From Cafeteria roenbergensis (Eukaryota > Sar > Bigyra > Bicosoecida > Cafeteriaceae): DNA of 64,000 bases. A model generated the notes under the pieces. The model did no database searches and was not told where the DNA came from. It saw only the letters and a program-made list of their open reading frames with translations. Of the stretch, positions 48,798 to 59,500 are shown piece by piece; positions within the stretch are counted from its first letter, which is position 1, and each line of letters begins with the position of its first letter. A program made the translations under genes and the position numbers. The stretch spans positions 186,001 through 250,000 of the forward strand of contig VLTN01000023.1 in the NCBI GenBank assembly GCA_008330645.1. Direction: 5' to 3'.

Positions 48798-51009
48798 ATG
48801 GCAGCCAAGGCTGAGCGGCGCCTCGCGCTTGACGACTCTGGCCGCCTCGTGTTGCTGGCTGGGTCCACAGCCCAGCAGTCAGGCCGCTGGGCCGCGGAGG
48901 AAGATGCGGCGCTCAAGGCGGGGGTGGCAGCTCTTGGGGCAAGGAGCTGGAAAACCATCAGCGCAGAATTTATGGCTGGCTTGCGATCGGACGTTCAGTG
49001 CTTGCACAGGTGGCAAAAAGTGCTTCGTCCTGGCTTGATTAAGGGTCCGTGGTCGCCGGCGGAAGACGAGGTCATCAAAAAATGCATGGAATCGGGCATC
49101 CGACGATGGTCTGAAATCGCAGCAAGAATTCCGTGAGCAGAAGATCCCGCCGCTGCTCAGACGCTGCATTGCAGCCGGGGGGCGAACCTCGAATGTCCCG
49201 AGCTGCGCTGCGCCTGTCAGTCGGGCAGGAGCAGCGGACTTGAAGCCTCCTCCCGCGTCCTGCGACTCGACGGGCTTCAACAGACTTCGCGATCAACCGC
49301 TCTGCCGGTCACAGACCACCGGCACGTAGAGGGCGCGTATGGGGAGAAGGACGCGGGACGTATGCGCGCGGGGCAGAAGTGGAGGGCTGTGTTTGGTGCT
49401 GTGGCGAGGGCTCCATAGCAACTCGCTGCTCAAAAGCCGCGCTCGCTGCCGCACTTCGCTCGCGCGCTGCCTTGCCGCCGACACATGGCGCGGGACATTG
49501 CTGGTCTCCATGCTGCCGCGTCCGCGCTGACCAACATGCTGCGGGCACCGCAGAGGCCGCATTGGCAAGCAGTGCCGGGAGCGGTGGTTCAACCAGCTGG
49601 ACCCCACGGTCACCAAGGAGGCCTGGTCCCACGAGGAAGACGCAAAGCTCGGCGAGTTGGTTGGGAAGCACGGGCCACGATGGAAGCTTGTGTCGCAGTT
49701 CATGCACGGCCGGTCCGAGAATTCGGTGAAAAATCGATGGAACTCCGCCCAGCGACGGCGAAGGGCTGGCGAGCCGTCACAGGCGAGGCGAAAGCGCCCA
49801 AGGACCGCTGACTCCAGCAACCTTGAGGCGGGGTCCACCGAATTGACGCCAGATGCAGCTGGGGAGCACGCGGGCGGGGGCGAACTGGGCAGCGTCGCTT
49901 TGCCGTCAGCGAGGCCTTCTCGAGCTGGATCCGCTGGGCATGCAGAGGGGGTGTACGGTTCTCGCGTGCAGGCGGCGGACCAAGCGTCAGCAGTTGATGC
50001 GGCTCTCGCGCGCAGGGCGGCCACAAGGCCAGACGGGCTCGAAGTGGAGGAGGAATCTGACGGAGGCAGCCCGAGGCACGCGAAGCGAACCAGAGCAGCT
50101 GCTGGCGCCTCAGGCCGGGAAGCTGACTCGACCGCACCGCCACCAGCGGGTGCTAGCGTGCCTGCAGTTGGCCGGTCGCAGCAGATTGTTCCTCCCAGCC
50201 TCGCCGAGTCGGATGCGCGCCACGGTCCCGCGACGTCAGCAGCTGCTGGAGTCCGGCCCGCACCGTTCGCAGCCTCACCCCGCCTCAGCGGCATTGGGGC
50301 TAACCATGCTGCGCCGGGGCTCAGCGCCAGCCGCGGACCAGCGCTCTGGGACTCGGGACCGCTTCAGCATCGGTCGCGCGCGCCCCCACCTGCTGTCGCC
50401 ATGCAACTTGTTCCGACGTACGCGGTGCCGCCTCACCCTGGCATGCCTGCCCAGACAGGCAGCCGTTCGCAGAGCGCGACCGTCGGCCACCCGGCCGTGG
50501 CGCGCGCGTTCCTGGGCCCCCAGAGCCAGGGCGCAGGCATGGATATGGTCTTCGAGGCGGTCCCTGCTGCCCCCTCACACGCCCATGCTGCAGCCACGGC
50601 CGCAGAGGAGTCCCGCCCGGAGCCTGTCAGGCAGCAAGCATGGGGAGGCCCGCTCGATTTCGCATCCAGCATGCCCTGGGCCACCCCTCATGCAGCCACT
50701 GCAGCGCAGCCGCTGCCACAACAGTCCGTTCCGTGGTACATGGCCATGGACCACGGGCTCCCCCCTCCTCCTGGCTGGACGCAGGTGATTCCGCAGCAGC
50801 AACTGTCTCAGCTTCCCTATTGGTTTCAGCCGTCATGGGGCCTCTCCGACTCTGGCCCGCGAAGGCCGGGTTCGCACCAGCATGGCCGTGTCTTGGGCGC
50901 TCCAACAGGGGCGACGCTGGCACCCCAGGCCGGCGAGGAGCGCCCTGCTGCGCAACCACCAGTGCCCTCGTCGCTGCCGGAAGGAGCGCAGCCGTGGCCG
51001 CCCGAGTGA
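48798..51009 (+). CDS. MYB3R-like: R1R2R3-type Myb transcription factor
   Basis: Two exons, 48798-49132 and 49554-51009 (GTGAGC...CCGCAG, phase 2), giving 596 residues. Three Myb repeats lie near the N-terminus: R1 from GRWAAEED to HRWQKV, R2 from GPWSPAED to CRERWFNQL, and R3 from EAWSHEED to VKNRWNS, each with the three regularly spaced Trp. The intron cuts codon 112 inside R2, just before the DNA-recognition helix, and the join reads ARIPGRIGKQCRERW. Animal c-Myb and plant MYB3R share this three-repeat form and control cell-cycle genes through the core AACNG; the same DNA target is likely. The remaining 410 residues are disordered and rich in Pro, Gln and Ala, with a basic patch (RRKRP, likely nuclear signal) after R3 and a Pro/Trp/Gln stretch near 480-540 that may activate transcription. 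Confidence 0.95.
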
Positions 51010-52103
51010 TTCCTATTCCAAACACCTAGCTTCACGCAGTGTCTGATCCGATGCTTCAGAGCCATGTGGTCTTGCTTTGCTTCGCTGTCTCCTCTGGGCG
51101 ACAGCGCCTCGGTCGCCTTGAACGATTCTCAGTGCCGTGGGTCGTCTTGTCGCCAGTTCGCCGCCCCAGACACGCGATCCGTCGCGAGCTCGCACCCTCG
51201 GTGGGCCTTTGCACCGAAAGCCACCCTTTGCGCGGCCCTTCATCTTGCTCGAGCCTTTGGGACGACGCGATGGAGCAATATTGTTGTCGGCTTCAAACAG
51301 TCGGCAGCGGAGAGAGCGCGTGGCTGCTACCTGCCCAACTTGGTGACGGCGCTCCCTGCGAGGCCACCATGCTGCATCTGGCCGAAACGCGCTCCTCGCT
51401 GGACTGATGAGGTGCGGCCAGTGGGTCCGCTGGTGGTCCGCAGCTGTGCCACGTGCCGGAGCGCTGGGGCCGAGCGTCTCGAAGGAGCAATCCTCAATGC
51501 GCGTTCGCCCAGCACACAGCGGCGGTGCCCGTGCTCTGCTGCCCCTGGACCCGGCCTGGCAGCACGGGAACCTTCACGAGCCTGTCGTGCTCTTATACTC
51601 CACTCGATGAGTGGCGCGCCGGACTTGCTTGGCGTGGGAAACTGAAGGCCGGAATTGCGCCTCGGTCCCGGCAAGCGAGCGCTGAGTATGTATGTCTCGC
51701 ATGAACTTGACCCGCAATGGATGTCTTACTGTTTTGGCCTCTCTATTGGTTCCGAAATGGACTACGTGAACTGTTTTTGTCGTTGCGCTTGAGGCGCCGA
51801 GCAATGGTGCGCGCGCTTTTGGAAGGAAGCCTTGCCCAGGGGCCGGCCTCCATGAGGACGCCGCATCCGATGGCCCGACTGGTGCCTGTGGGACGGACAA
51901 GTTGCCCCCCGGGCACATGGCACGTCCCCTGCCAGCTAGCCCATCCGCGTCGTGAGCTGCGTCGTCATTGGATCGGCTTGCACCAAACTTGTTGAGGGGC
52001 AGCAGAGCACGAGCTTCCTGACTCCTTCAAACTGACGCCGGGCTCCGAACCGATCCCTGGCCTCGCCAGTCCCCGACAGGCGCCCACGCACACGCGGTAC
52101 TGC
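51010..52103. other. Longest gene-free stretch, 1094 bp
   Basis: 3' regions of the Myb gene (+) and the GNAT gene (-). It includes an AT-richer island at about 51680-51790 (roughly half GC, against about 70 percent around it). An ATG-started frame of 193 codons at 51064 has no family likeness. A small RNA gene cannot be excluded; I found no tRNA boxes. Confidence 0.5.
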
Positions 52104-53867
52104 TCACAGGTCCCGCGGATCGAAGCAATCGTAAGCCAGCATGGGCCTGTCCAGGGCGACACCACTCCCACCGCCCGCACCATCGGGGCTTCCGGCGACT
52201 GCTGACGCCGGTCTTGGCTTCCACATGAACTGGGTGGAAATGCTCACCGCGCCCAGTGCCACCGAAAGCGGGTGCCCCCTCGCCCAGTTGCCAATCACAA
52301 TGCTGTATCCAAGGCGCCCAGCCTCCGCGATGGCCGCTCGCATTGCGACGGGCAGCAGGCGCTGGCCCGCTGGCCCCTCGCAGTGCGGCGCAAAGAGGCG
52401 CGCGCGCTGGCGAAGCTCGCCAGCCTTGGTTGTGCCCGCCTCAAACGCATTGGGCGGCGCAGCTGCTGCGGCCGAAATGCTGGTGAGCAAGCCCGGCACC
52501 GCCACGGCAATCAACGAGGCAAGTCCCCAGGCCGTCCACAGGGCGGCTCCCGAAAGCCACTGGAGCGCTGTCGCGCTTCCCCCATCGTCCGCGCCCACTC
52601 CTGCCCGGGCGTGCCACAAGTATGCGCCTGACGCAATCACTGCCGCGGCGGATCCACCCCACAGCAGCAGCTGAGCCGGGACCGTCTTGAACACGTGTCC
52701 AGGCAAGCCAAGCGCCTCTACAAGCATGAACCCACCGAAGCGGCTGCCGTCCACCAAGGAGATTTGCGCGCGGCTGAGAACAGCTCCCTCCGAGCCGGGT
52801 GTTTCGTCCACGGCCTCCGCAACAAACGTTCCCAACGACGCGGGCCCACACATCATGGCGCGGGCAGCGAGAGGCGCCAGAATCGGTGCACCACTGAGGC
52901 AATCGCTTGCGGCGGGGGACCGCTCTCCGGCCTCGTCACAGGCGCAGCCGCGCTCCCGCAGCCAAGAAAGATCCGAGTGAGAGGCCGTTGGCGCCGAGAA
53001 CTCTGCGCCCCCCTCCGGCTTCTCGCTGAACATGGCCAGCGCGCCCTCGTGGCTGGTTGCCCCCTTGGCCCACGAGGGCTCGAGCCCTGCCCACCCGGCG
53101 ATGCCGTCGACGCGACGGACGGACACCGAGGAACGTTCCGGGAAAGGCGGCACGCCGGCCTTGTCAAGCGCCGCGGCAGTGCGCCACGCGTTCAGCAGCG
53201 ACATCAGGGACGACATCACCCAGGTCATGGGCGCGATTGCGTTGGGCGCCGGCGAGAAGGAGGCAGAGCGGTGGCTGCACAGCGTGAAGCCCTGCTTCGC
53301 GTACAGCGCGCGCGCCCCGGCATTGTCCCCATTGACGCTCAGGTAGGTGACGGCAGCCCCGTGCTTCCACGCAAAGGCTTCGAGCGCATCGGTCACGAGC
53401 CCGCCAAGCCCAAGGCGCCGCGCCTCGGCGCGGACGCGAAGGTCGAAAATTACGCCCGCCCGTGTGGGCCTCCCGGCTGCGGCGACGCCCTTCACGCCCA
53501 CGGTGCCCACCGCGACCGCGACCGCGCCCCTGGCTGACCTCTCCACGAGGCTGACGAGCTGGGCCGACGGCGGGCGACCAAGCCTCACGAACGCGGGCAG
53601 CTCGGCCTTGGAAATCTGCACGTGGCCCTTTGCCGCCATGGCGGCCGCGGGCGCCGGTCCCAGGCGGGCCTCCACCACGCAAATGAGCGACCGGGGAAAC
53701 TGGACCTTGGCTCGGGCGCCGTAGCCCCCCATGTGCACACTTGTGAAGGTCATCATGCCCTTGCCGCCCTGAGTTGCGGTTCGCTCCACGGCGAACAGCT
53801 CCTCGTCGTCTTCGTGCAAGACTGCCTCGCGGACGACGAGGTGCATCTCCGGCCCGGGCGTGGCCAT
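52104..53867 (-). CDS. GNAT-domain acetyltransferase with C-terminal membrane segments
   Basis: A single exon of 587 residues. The N-terminal 220 residues form a GNAT fold: VVEARLGP..., a VAVGTVGVKGV strand, the acetyl-CoA loop RVRAEARRLGLGGLV, then AVTYLSVNGDNAGARALYAKQGF, the usual end of the fold. The TYLSV..DN.GA..LY arrangement recalls plant HOOKLESS1-like acetyltransferases, but the match is partial. The second half has two hydrophobic spans (about residues 392-418 and 434-466) and a further mixed domain ending YDCFDPRDL. A GNAT anchored to a membrane by its C-terminal half is unusual. The substrate is unknown. Divergent from the first TMEM50 gene, 181 bp away. Confidence 0.82.
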   Translation of the reverse strand: MATPGPEMHLVVREAVLHEDDEELFAVERTATQGGKGMMTFTSVHMGGYGARAKVQFPRSLICVVEARLGPAPAAAMAAKGHVQISKAELPAFVRLGRPPSAQLVSLVERSARGAVAVAVGTVGVKGVAAAGRPTRAGVIFDLRVRAEARRLGLGGLVTDALEAFAWKHGAAVTYLSVNGDNAGARALYAKQGFTLCSHRSASFSPAPNAIAPMTWVMSSLMSLLNAWRTAAALDKAGVPPFPERSSVSVRRVDGIAGWAGLEPSWAKGATSHEGALAMFSEKPEGGAEFSAPTASHSDLSWLRERGCACDEAGERSPAASDCLSGAPILAPLAARAMMCGPASLGTFVAEAVDETPGSEGAVLSRAQISLVDGSRFGGFMLVEALGLPGHVFKTVPAQLLLWGGSAAAVIASGAYLWHARAGVGADDGGSATALQWLSGAALWTAWGLASLIAVAVPGLLTSISAAAAAPPNAFEAGTTKAGELRQRARLFAPHCEGPAGQRLLPVAMRAAIAEAGRLGYSIVIGNWARGHPLSVALGAVSISTQFMWKPRPASAVAGSPDGAGGGSGVALDRPMLAYDCFDPRDL

Positions 53868-54048
53868 TTCAGGCAGAGAGAACGACCGCGGCTGAGATCG
53901 GCGCTTTGGAGTGCGCTTCCCGGCAACGTGTCAGGCGATGTCCGAGAAAGCCAAGGCCGCCGATGCTTGCGGCGCCGCAAAGATAGGCCTGCAGCCAGCG
54001 AGCACTGGCGGACATCCGGCTCGCCACACGCTTGCGCCGCAAGCAGCC
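53868..54048. promoter_or_regulatory. Divergent spacer, 181 bp
   Basis: Between the GNAT start (-) and the first TMEM50 start (+). No TATA box or strong motif. Confidence 0.4.
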
Positions 54049-55068
54049 ATGTTCCCAGGGGCCGACGACGATGCGGCCGCCCGCAACAACCGTTCCTTCG
54101 CCATCTCCGTTCTCTCGGGATTCATCGTGAGCTTTCCCGCGGAGCCCAGGTGGGCGGGGGAAACGGGGGGACGCGCCGGGAAGGCTCCAAGCGCGCGGTG
54201 CCGGCCCTCCAGCCGCCCGCCCTGCCCAGAAGTGCTGTCGAAGGGCGTGGGCGCCATCGTGGGTGTGCAGCTTGGCGTCGCCCTGGCGGCTCGCGGCGTG
54301 CTTCGTGCGGCCACTGTGCAGCCGCGCGCTTTCCGGACATCTCCCTGGGCACCGCGCTCCTGGAGCCACCGCCCCCAGAGCGTGGGCTGTCCGCCGGCCG
54401 CTGTGCGCCCATCCGTCGCTCCCACAAATCGCAGACTGGAGCAGCGCTGTGGATCTTCACCGACGGGATGGCGCTCGGCGTTGCCCAAAACGACTCGGTT
54501 TCTGCAGCCGTGAGCGCAAGGCCGGGCCGCAGGCGCCACGCAAGGGAGTGGCGGGCTGCCCAGGGCAGCACGAATCATCGACTTTTCGCGCGTGCCCTTG
54601 CACGGCCTTGCTTGCAGCGTCTGGCCGCATCGCGGGTTGCAGCGTCGCTGCGGCAGCCGGGCGCCCCGCATGTCACGCCCCCTGCCGACCCAGCCTCGGG
54701 CCCCCGCGCATGTTGCCCCCCCCCCGCCCCGCTTCGTGCAGGTGGCTGGCTACGGGTGGATCCTCCCCGTGGTGATGGTGATCACCCACGTGATGGTCAA
54801 TGGGATGCGCTTCAGCGAACTCGTGGCGGACTCCGAAGACAGCCCGGGCGTCGCATGGCGCGCTCGCCTCTTCCTCATGTTTGCGCTGGTGCTGCAGATT
54901 GTGGTGCTGGGCGTGGCAGGGTTCGTCATGGGCGGCGTCTACCTCAACGACCACAAGGACACGGCCAACAGCTGGACCGGCATCAGTATCTTCACGAGCC
55001 AAATGCTCCTTTTCATCAGCTGTTGGCTTCAGCGCGTTGCTACGCTGCCCAAGCGCGAGGACTTCTGA
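54049..55068 (+). CDS. TMEM50: TMEM50-family four-span membrane protein, copy A
   Basis: Three exons: 54049-54126, 54435-54509 and 54742-55068 (all GTGAGC...CAG, phase 0), giving 159 residues; human TMEM50A is 157. Four hydrophobic spans are visible: AISVLSGFI joined to TGAALWIFTDGMALG, then WILPVVMVITHVMVNGM, then ARLFLMFALVLQIVVLGVAGFVMGG, then GISIFTSQMLLFISC. These match TMEM50 landmarks, including the LMINA-like MVNGM and the MGGVYL after span 3. The family (UPF0220, yeast Vps68 relatives) sits in endosomal or ER membranes and is linked to vacuolar sorting. The first intron splits span 1 at the same codon as in copy B; the second intron is absent from copy B. The copies are 291 bp apart, a tandem duplication. 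Confidence 0.9.
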
Positions 55069-55359
55069 CCGCCCAGCCGGTGCGCTGGGGCGGAGGGAGG
55101 GCGCCCGCCGCAATCCAGTGCATTTTTGCAATGTGCGGCGTCCTGCTGGGGCTCTCCCCTCCCGCCGCTGCCTTGCGCAGCAGCTCTCGCCAGAGCGTGC
55201 GATTTGGTGCGGAATGCGTCGCGTCTGCTTCGTTGCATCTCACAACCAAGCTTGCATGAGCCCGCACACGAGCCAAGGCAGAGCAAGTCGTGTTTTGCCC
55301 GACGCCACGCAGCCGCACACTCTGGCCAGCTTCGACGCAGGAGCGAGCCCTCTCTGCAA

Positions 55360-55973
55360 ATGTTTGGCGACGACGACCTCGAGGCCCGCGCGGCGCGTGG
55401 CTCGGCCATTTCAACTCTGGCAGGCGTGGTCGTGAGCCTCTTTCCCGGAATGCTGCACTGCTCGACGTGCGCATCTGCTCCCTCCCGTCAGGGGGGTGGC
55501 CGCCGGGCCGCGCCTCGAGGCCAGACGGCGGCCTGCAAGCTGTGCCTGCCCCTCGTGCTGTCGCGCAGGTGGGCGCTGCGATCTGGATTTACGTGGACGG
55601 CGCCGCCATGGGCGCAACGAGCAGCATCACCCAGAGCGTCACGGGCTACAGCTGGATTCTCATCGTCTGCAGCATCCTGGCGTACCTTATGATCAACGCC
55701 ATGGCGTGGTCCCAGCTCATTGACGAGGACAGCGGCACGACAACGAGGGCACGCTTGTTTCTAATTGTTGCAGTGGTGATTCAGCTCGTCGTTCTCTGTA
55801 TGGGCGGGTTCGTCTTGGGAACCGTCTACCTGAGCAAGGAGCACAGCGGGATGGTGGACGCTTGGGGGGGCGTGTCGATCTTTGTGTCGAACCTCCTCAT
55901 CGCGCTCGCGTGCTGGGGCCAGCGACTGGCAACGCTGCCGCCAAAGGACGACTCCAGCGTTGGTCTGCTCTGA
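55360..55973 (+). CDS. TMEM50: TMEM50-family four-span membrane protein, copy B
   Basis: Two exons, 55360-55431 and 55569-55973 (GTGAGC...GCGCAG, phase 0), giving 158 residues. Spans are AISTLAGVV joined to VGAAIWIYVDGAAMG, WILIVCSILAYLMINAM, ARLFLIVAVVIQLVVLCMGGFVLG and GVSIFVSNLLIALAC. It is closer to human TMEM50 than copy A (it keeps LMINA). Both copies start MF followed by acidic residues and end with a short QR.ATLP tail. The intron position in span 1 is the same as in copy A. The proteins have diverged clearly, so the duplication is not recent. Confidence 0.92.
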
Positions 55974-56558
55974 CGGACAGCGAAGCGCCACCCCTGGCCC
56001 CGGTGCCAACTCCCTGGTGTCGCCTTGGCCATGGGCTCGCGGGCTGCGGGCCTGGCGACGCCGTGCGCCTCTTGCCGCAGAGGCCCCGCTCTGTGGTGGG
56101 ATCGTGTGTTCTGGTCACTGTCGCTGCTCGAACGCTGTTCGCTTGGGCGGCGGCGCCCTTCGTGTGGCAGTTGCTTAATTGGAGGTGCACTGGAGCCCTG
56201 CGCAGAACAGAGCCCGCCCGCGCACCGCTGTGGAGGGAGGAGAGGGGGGGAGGGAGCGGCCACACACGCATGAGCACACACACACACACACGCATGAAAG
56301 GCGGGACGCTGCCGGCTGGTGCGCTCCTCTCCGTCACTGGCCACGGAAAACAGCAGGCTGGTGCGGGACTCACTCCCTCCGTGCCCCGATGCTGAGCGGG
56401 GGACAAGGAAGGGCGTGGGTCAGAGGCGGGGGGAGACCGATTGCGTTTCCCCATCAGCGCGAACACGTTCGCAATATGGCCCCCAAGGCCCTCCCCGCCA
56501 CCGCCAGTCGGCGGGCCAACGCCACGCACCCCATTGTCCGGCAAGTGCCCTCACGTCA
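55974..56558. other. Convergent gene-free stretch, 585 bp
   Basis: 3' regions of TMEM50 copy B (+) and exportin-7 (-). A (CA)8 tract at 56275-56291 is GT in the exportin sense, about 270 bp after its stop. Confidence 0.55.
56275..56291 (+). repeat. (CA)8 microsatellite
   Basis: Perfect dinucleotide tract; reads GT on the strand of the exportin-7 gene, 3' of its stop. Confidence 0.85.
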
Positions 56559-59500
56559 TCACATTTGCACATAGGTAAGCACCTCGGCGCGGAAGAGGTG
56601 GACTGCGCGGGTGAAGCGCTCGCGGTTGGGGGCGTCGAGCGACCGCGTGATTCCGGTCATGAGCTTGTCAAGGTCGGCCTTGAACCTGGGGCGGACCTCG
56701 GGGGGCTGCGACCCCACCATGGCGCTCGAGAAGTCCGACCACGCGGCTGGCTTCACCACGCACGCGGCAAGCGTGGAGGAGAGCAGAGGGCGCGCGACCG
56801 TCCACAGGCTCGCCTCCGAAAACACCACAATCTGCACAAGAGCCAGAGCGATAGGGGTGGGAGGGGGAAGGGGAGAGCGGGGGGAAGGGGGGTAGGGGTG
56901 GAGGTGCCGGCGTAGCGGGCGGCGCGGCCGCTTCTTGCGACGAGCCAGCGAGCCGCTCACCTTGAACAGGAGCTGCATGACGTCCTCGAAAAGCGTCGGC
57001 TGCGCGGCGAGCTGGCGGCGAAGTCCCGCTGTGTCCTTGCGCGTGCGGTGCTGGCCACGGACAAACGCGGTGCAGAGGTTGTCGATGGCGGCCGCGGCGC
57101 TGCTGGCCACGCGGTCGTCGATGGAGTTCACTCCGGCGTTGAGGTGCGCGAGCAGGCTCTGCGGAGGCAGGGAAGCAGGGAAGCAGGGTGAGGAGGAGGA
57201 GGAGGAGGGTCGCGGTCACAAAGTTTGCAAGACCTGGCGGCAGTGAGCGCAGTGATGGTGCTCCACCGGTGGGGTACACAGCCCCCCCCCCCGATGAGAC
57301 CGATGTCATGCTAGCTGACGAGGCATAGGTGGGTAATGGGCGGATATGGCGGGTGGGGCCGTGCTGGGGGCAGGCCGGAGCGCGGCCTCGAGGCTGCGCT
57401 TCGGGGCACACATCCAGAGGCGTCCAGGCCCCACTGGGGGGTGCAGGGCAGGTCGGCGCGGCCACGCGAGCGAGCCGGCAAGGCGGGCGAGGGCGAGGGC
57501 GGGGGCGGGGGCGGGGGCGGGGGCGGCGGAGCTGCAGCTGCGGGGAGCCGGCTCACCTGGAAGGACTCGAGCGGCAGCTGGACGAGCTTGTCCAGGTGCG
57601 AGTGGAAGAGCACTGCGAGGAAGGAGAAGGCCTCCCTCGCCACCTTGGGGTGCGAGTGCACCGAGGCGTGCGGGATGGACTGGAAGAGGCGGAGGCCGCC
57701 CTCCAGCGCGTGGTCGAGCGTGGGGTCCTTGTACAGGTCGAACACGCCGATGGGGCAGAAGGTGCCGCTGAGGGCGAGGGTCAGGGCGCGGATGGCCTGG
57801 GAGGTGCCCTTGAAGCGGGCGGCGTAGGCGTCGGTCTCGGGGATGGGGGTGGAGAGAACGGGCTTGGCGTAGGCAACGACGGCCTGCGAGACAGTCTTGA
57901 AGAGGAGGACCCCGTTAGGGGACGAGGAGGGGAAGCCGATCCTGGAGCCACGGTTCGTGGTCATCTCCACCACGGCCTTGAGGAGCGGGTTGCAGACGGC
58001 CGGGACGTCGCTCCAGGACGCGATGCCGTTGACCACCGCCTCGATGCGGCCGCTGGCGATGATGCTGTCGAACACCAGGTTGAAGGTGGACTTGTTGTGG
58101 GCGGCCCGAACGATGCCCCGGAGGTCCCGGCCGAGCCCTGACAGCCCGGCGCCCACCGCGGAGGTGCGCGCGGCCGCGGCACCGGGCGCCCGCGCCGCGT
58201 CCATGGTGGCCGCGATGGGCGCGAAGAACGCGTCGAAGCGCTCGTCCGCGTCCTCCCCGAGGAAGAGGAGCCGCGCCAGGCACATGTAGAACCGCGTGCG
58301 GGCCCTGCCGTTCCCCTGAAGAGCCAAGAACGGGAAAGACTCGGGCCCGTGGTTCTTGAGGAGGTAGGACACGGACTCGAGGGAGTTGAGGAGGCGGCCG
58401 GCGCTGTAGCTGAAGGCCATGCCCTCCAGCACCTCCAGTGTGCGGTTGATGACGGTGTGGACGTCGCCCCAGAAGCGGAGGCCCGTGGCCATGTGGTTGA
58501 TGAGCGTGGCCACCACCTCCGTGTGGTCCCCGCGCCCCACCAGCCGCCAGAGCTCCAGGAAGCGGGCCTGCTTGCCCGACACCGCCTTGCTCGCGAACAT
58601 GCCCGACGCCGACATGCCGCCCAGCAGCTTGCTGGTGCCGCCGGCCTCGATGGAGGCCGCCAGTCCGGTCGTGCCCGAGAGACGCGAAATGAGCGACGCC
58701 GCGGGGATGCCGCCGCCGCCCCCCGCCGCAAAGCTCACCCCGAGGGAGCCGCCGCCCCCGGCCGCAAACGCCGTCTCCTCCACCACGTTGGCCTCCGGCA
58801 CCAGGAAGGTCCCGTGCTCCGCCGAGGCGCCCGAGCCGCCCCCGGCCTTGCCTCGCTGCGCCGACCCCGTGAGCTTCTGGGGGGAGGGCATGCCGTGCGC
58901 CTCGGACAGGAAGGACGTCTGGATCCGCTGGATGAAGAAGAGGAGGGCGTGCTCCAGGCGGGGGTCGCACCGCGCGAGGCGGGAGGCGGTGCCGGGGGCC
59001 GCCGCCGCTGCCGTGACGCGCTGGTCGGTTAGGTCAAGCAGCTGCAGCACCCGCCGGATCAGCTCCGCGTCGAGCCGCACGGTTTCGTCGGTGCAGCCGG
59101 TGGCCGAGAGGCCGAAGGACTGCCCGGAAACGGTGGCCGCGAGAATATACACGAGCCAGGCGAGCTGGCACTCGCTACCGCGCAGAGCCAGCGCAACGTC
59201 GCCGCCTGCAGCGGCAACGGCCGCAGAGGCCGCGTCCGCCGCGGCGGGATCCGTCCCCGCGGCCGCCACGCCCGCGGCGCCGCCCACCGCCCCCGCTGCC
59301 AGGGCGCGGTGCGTCCCGAAGACGCTGTCCCAGACCGCCATGAGCCCGGCCGCAGTGCGGTCGTACCCGAAGCGGAACAGGCCTGGAATGGCCAGCACCT
59401 CCGCCTCGCACTCGTCATGAAGCTGCAGCGCGTCGGCGGAGATGCCCTCCGCCCCCCCCGTGACGCCACTGAACTTGACGCGGGCCTGCACGTACGCCGC

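Noticed and set aside
51064-51645. 193-codon plus-strand frame after the Myb gene
   Set aside because: No recognisable fold, and a frame of this length is expected by chance at this base composition.
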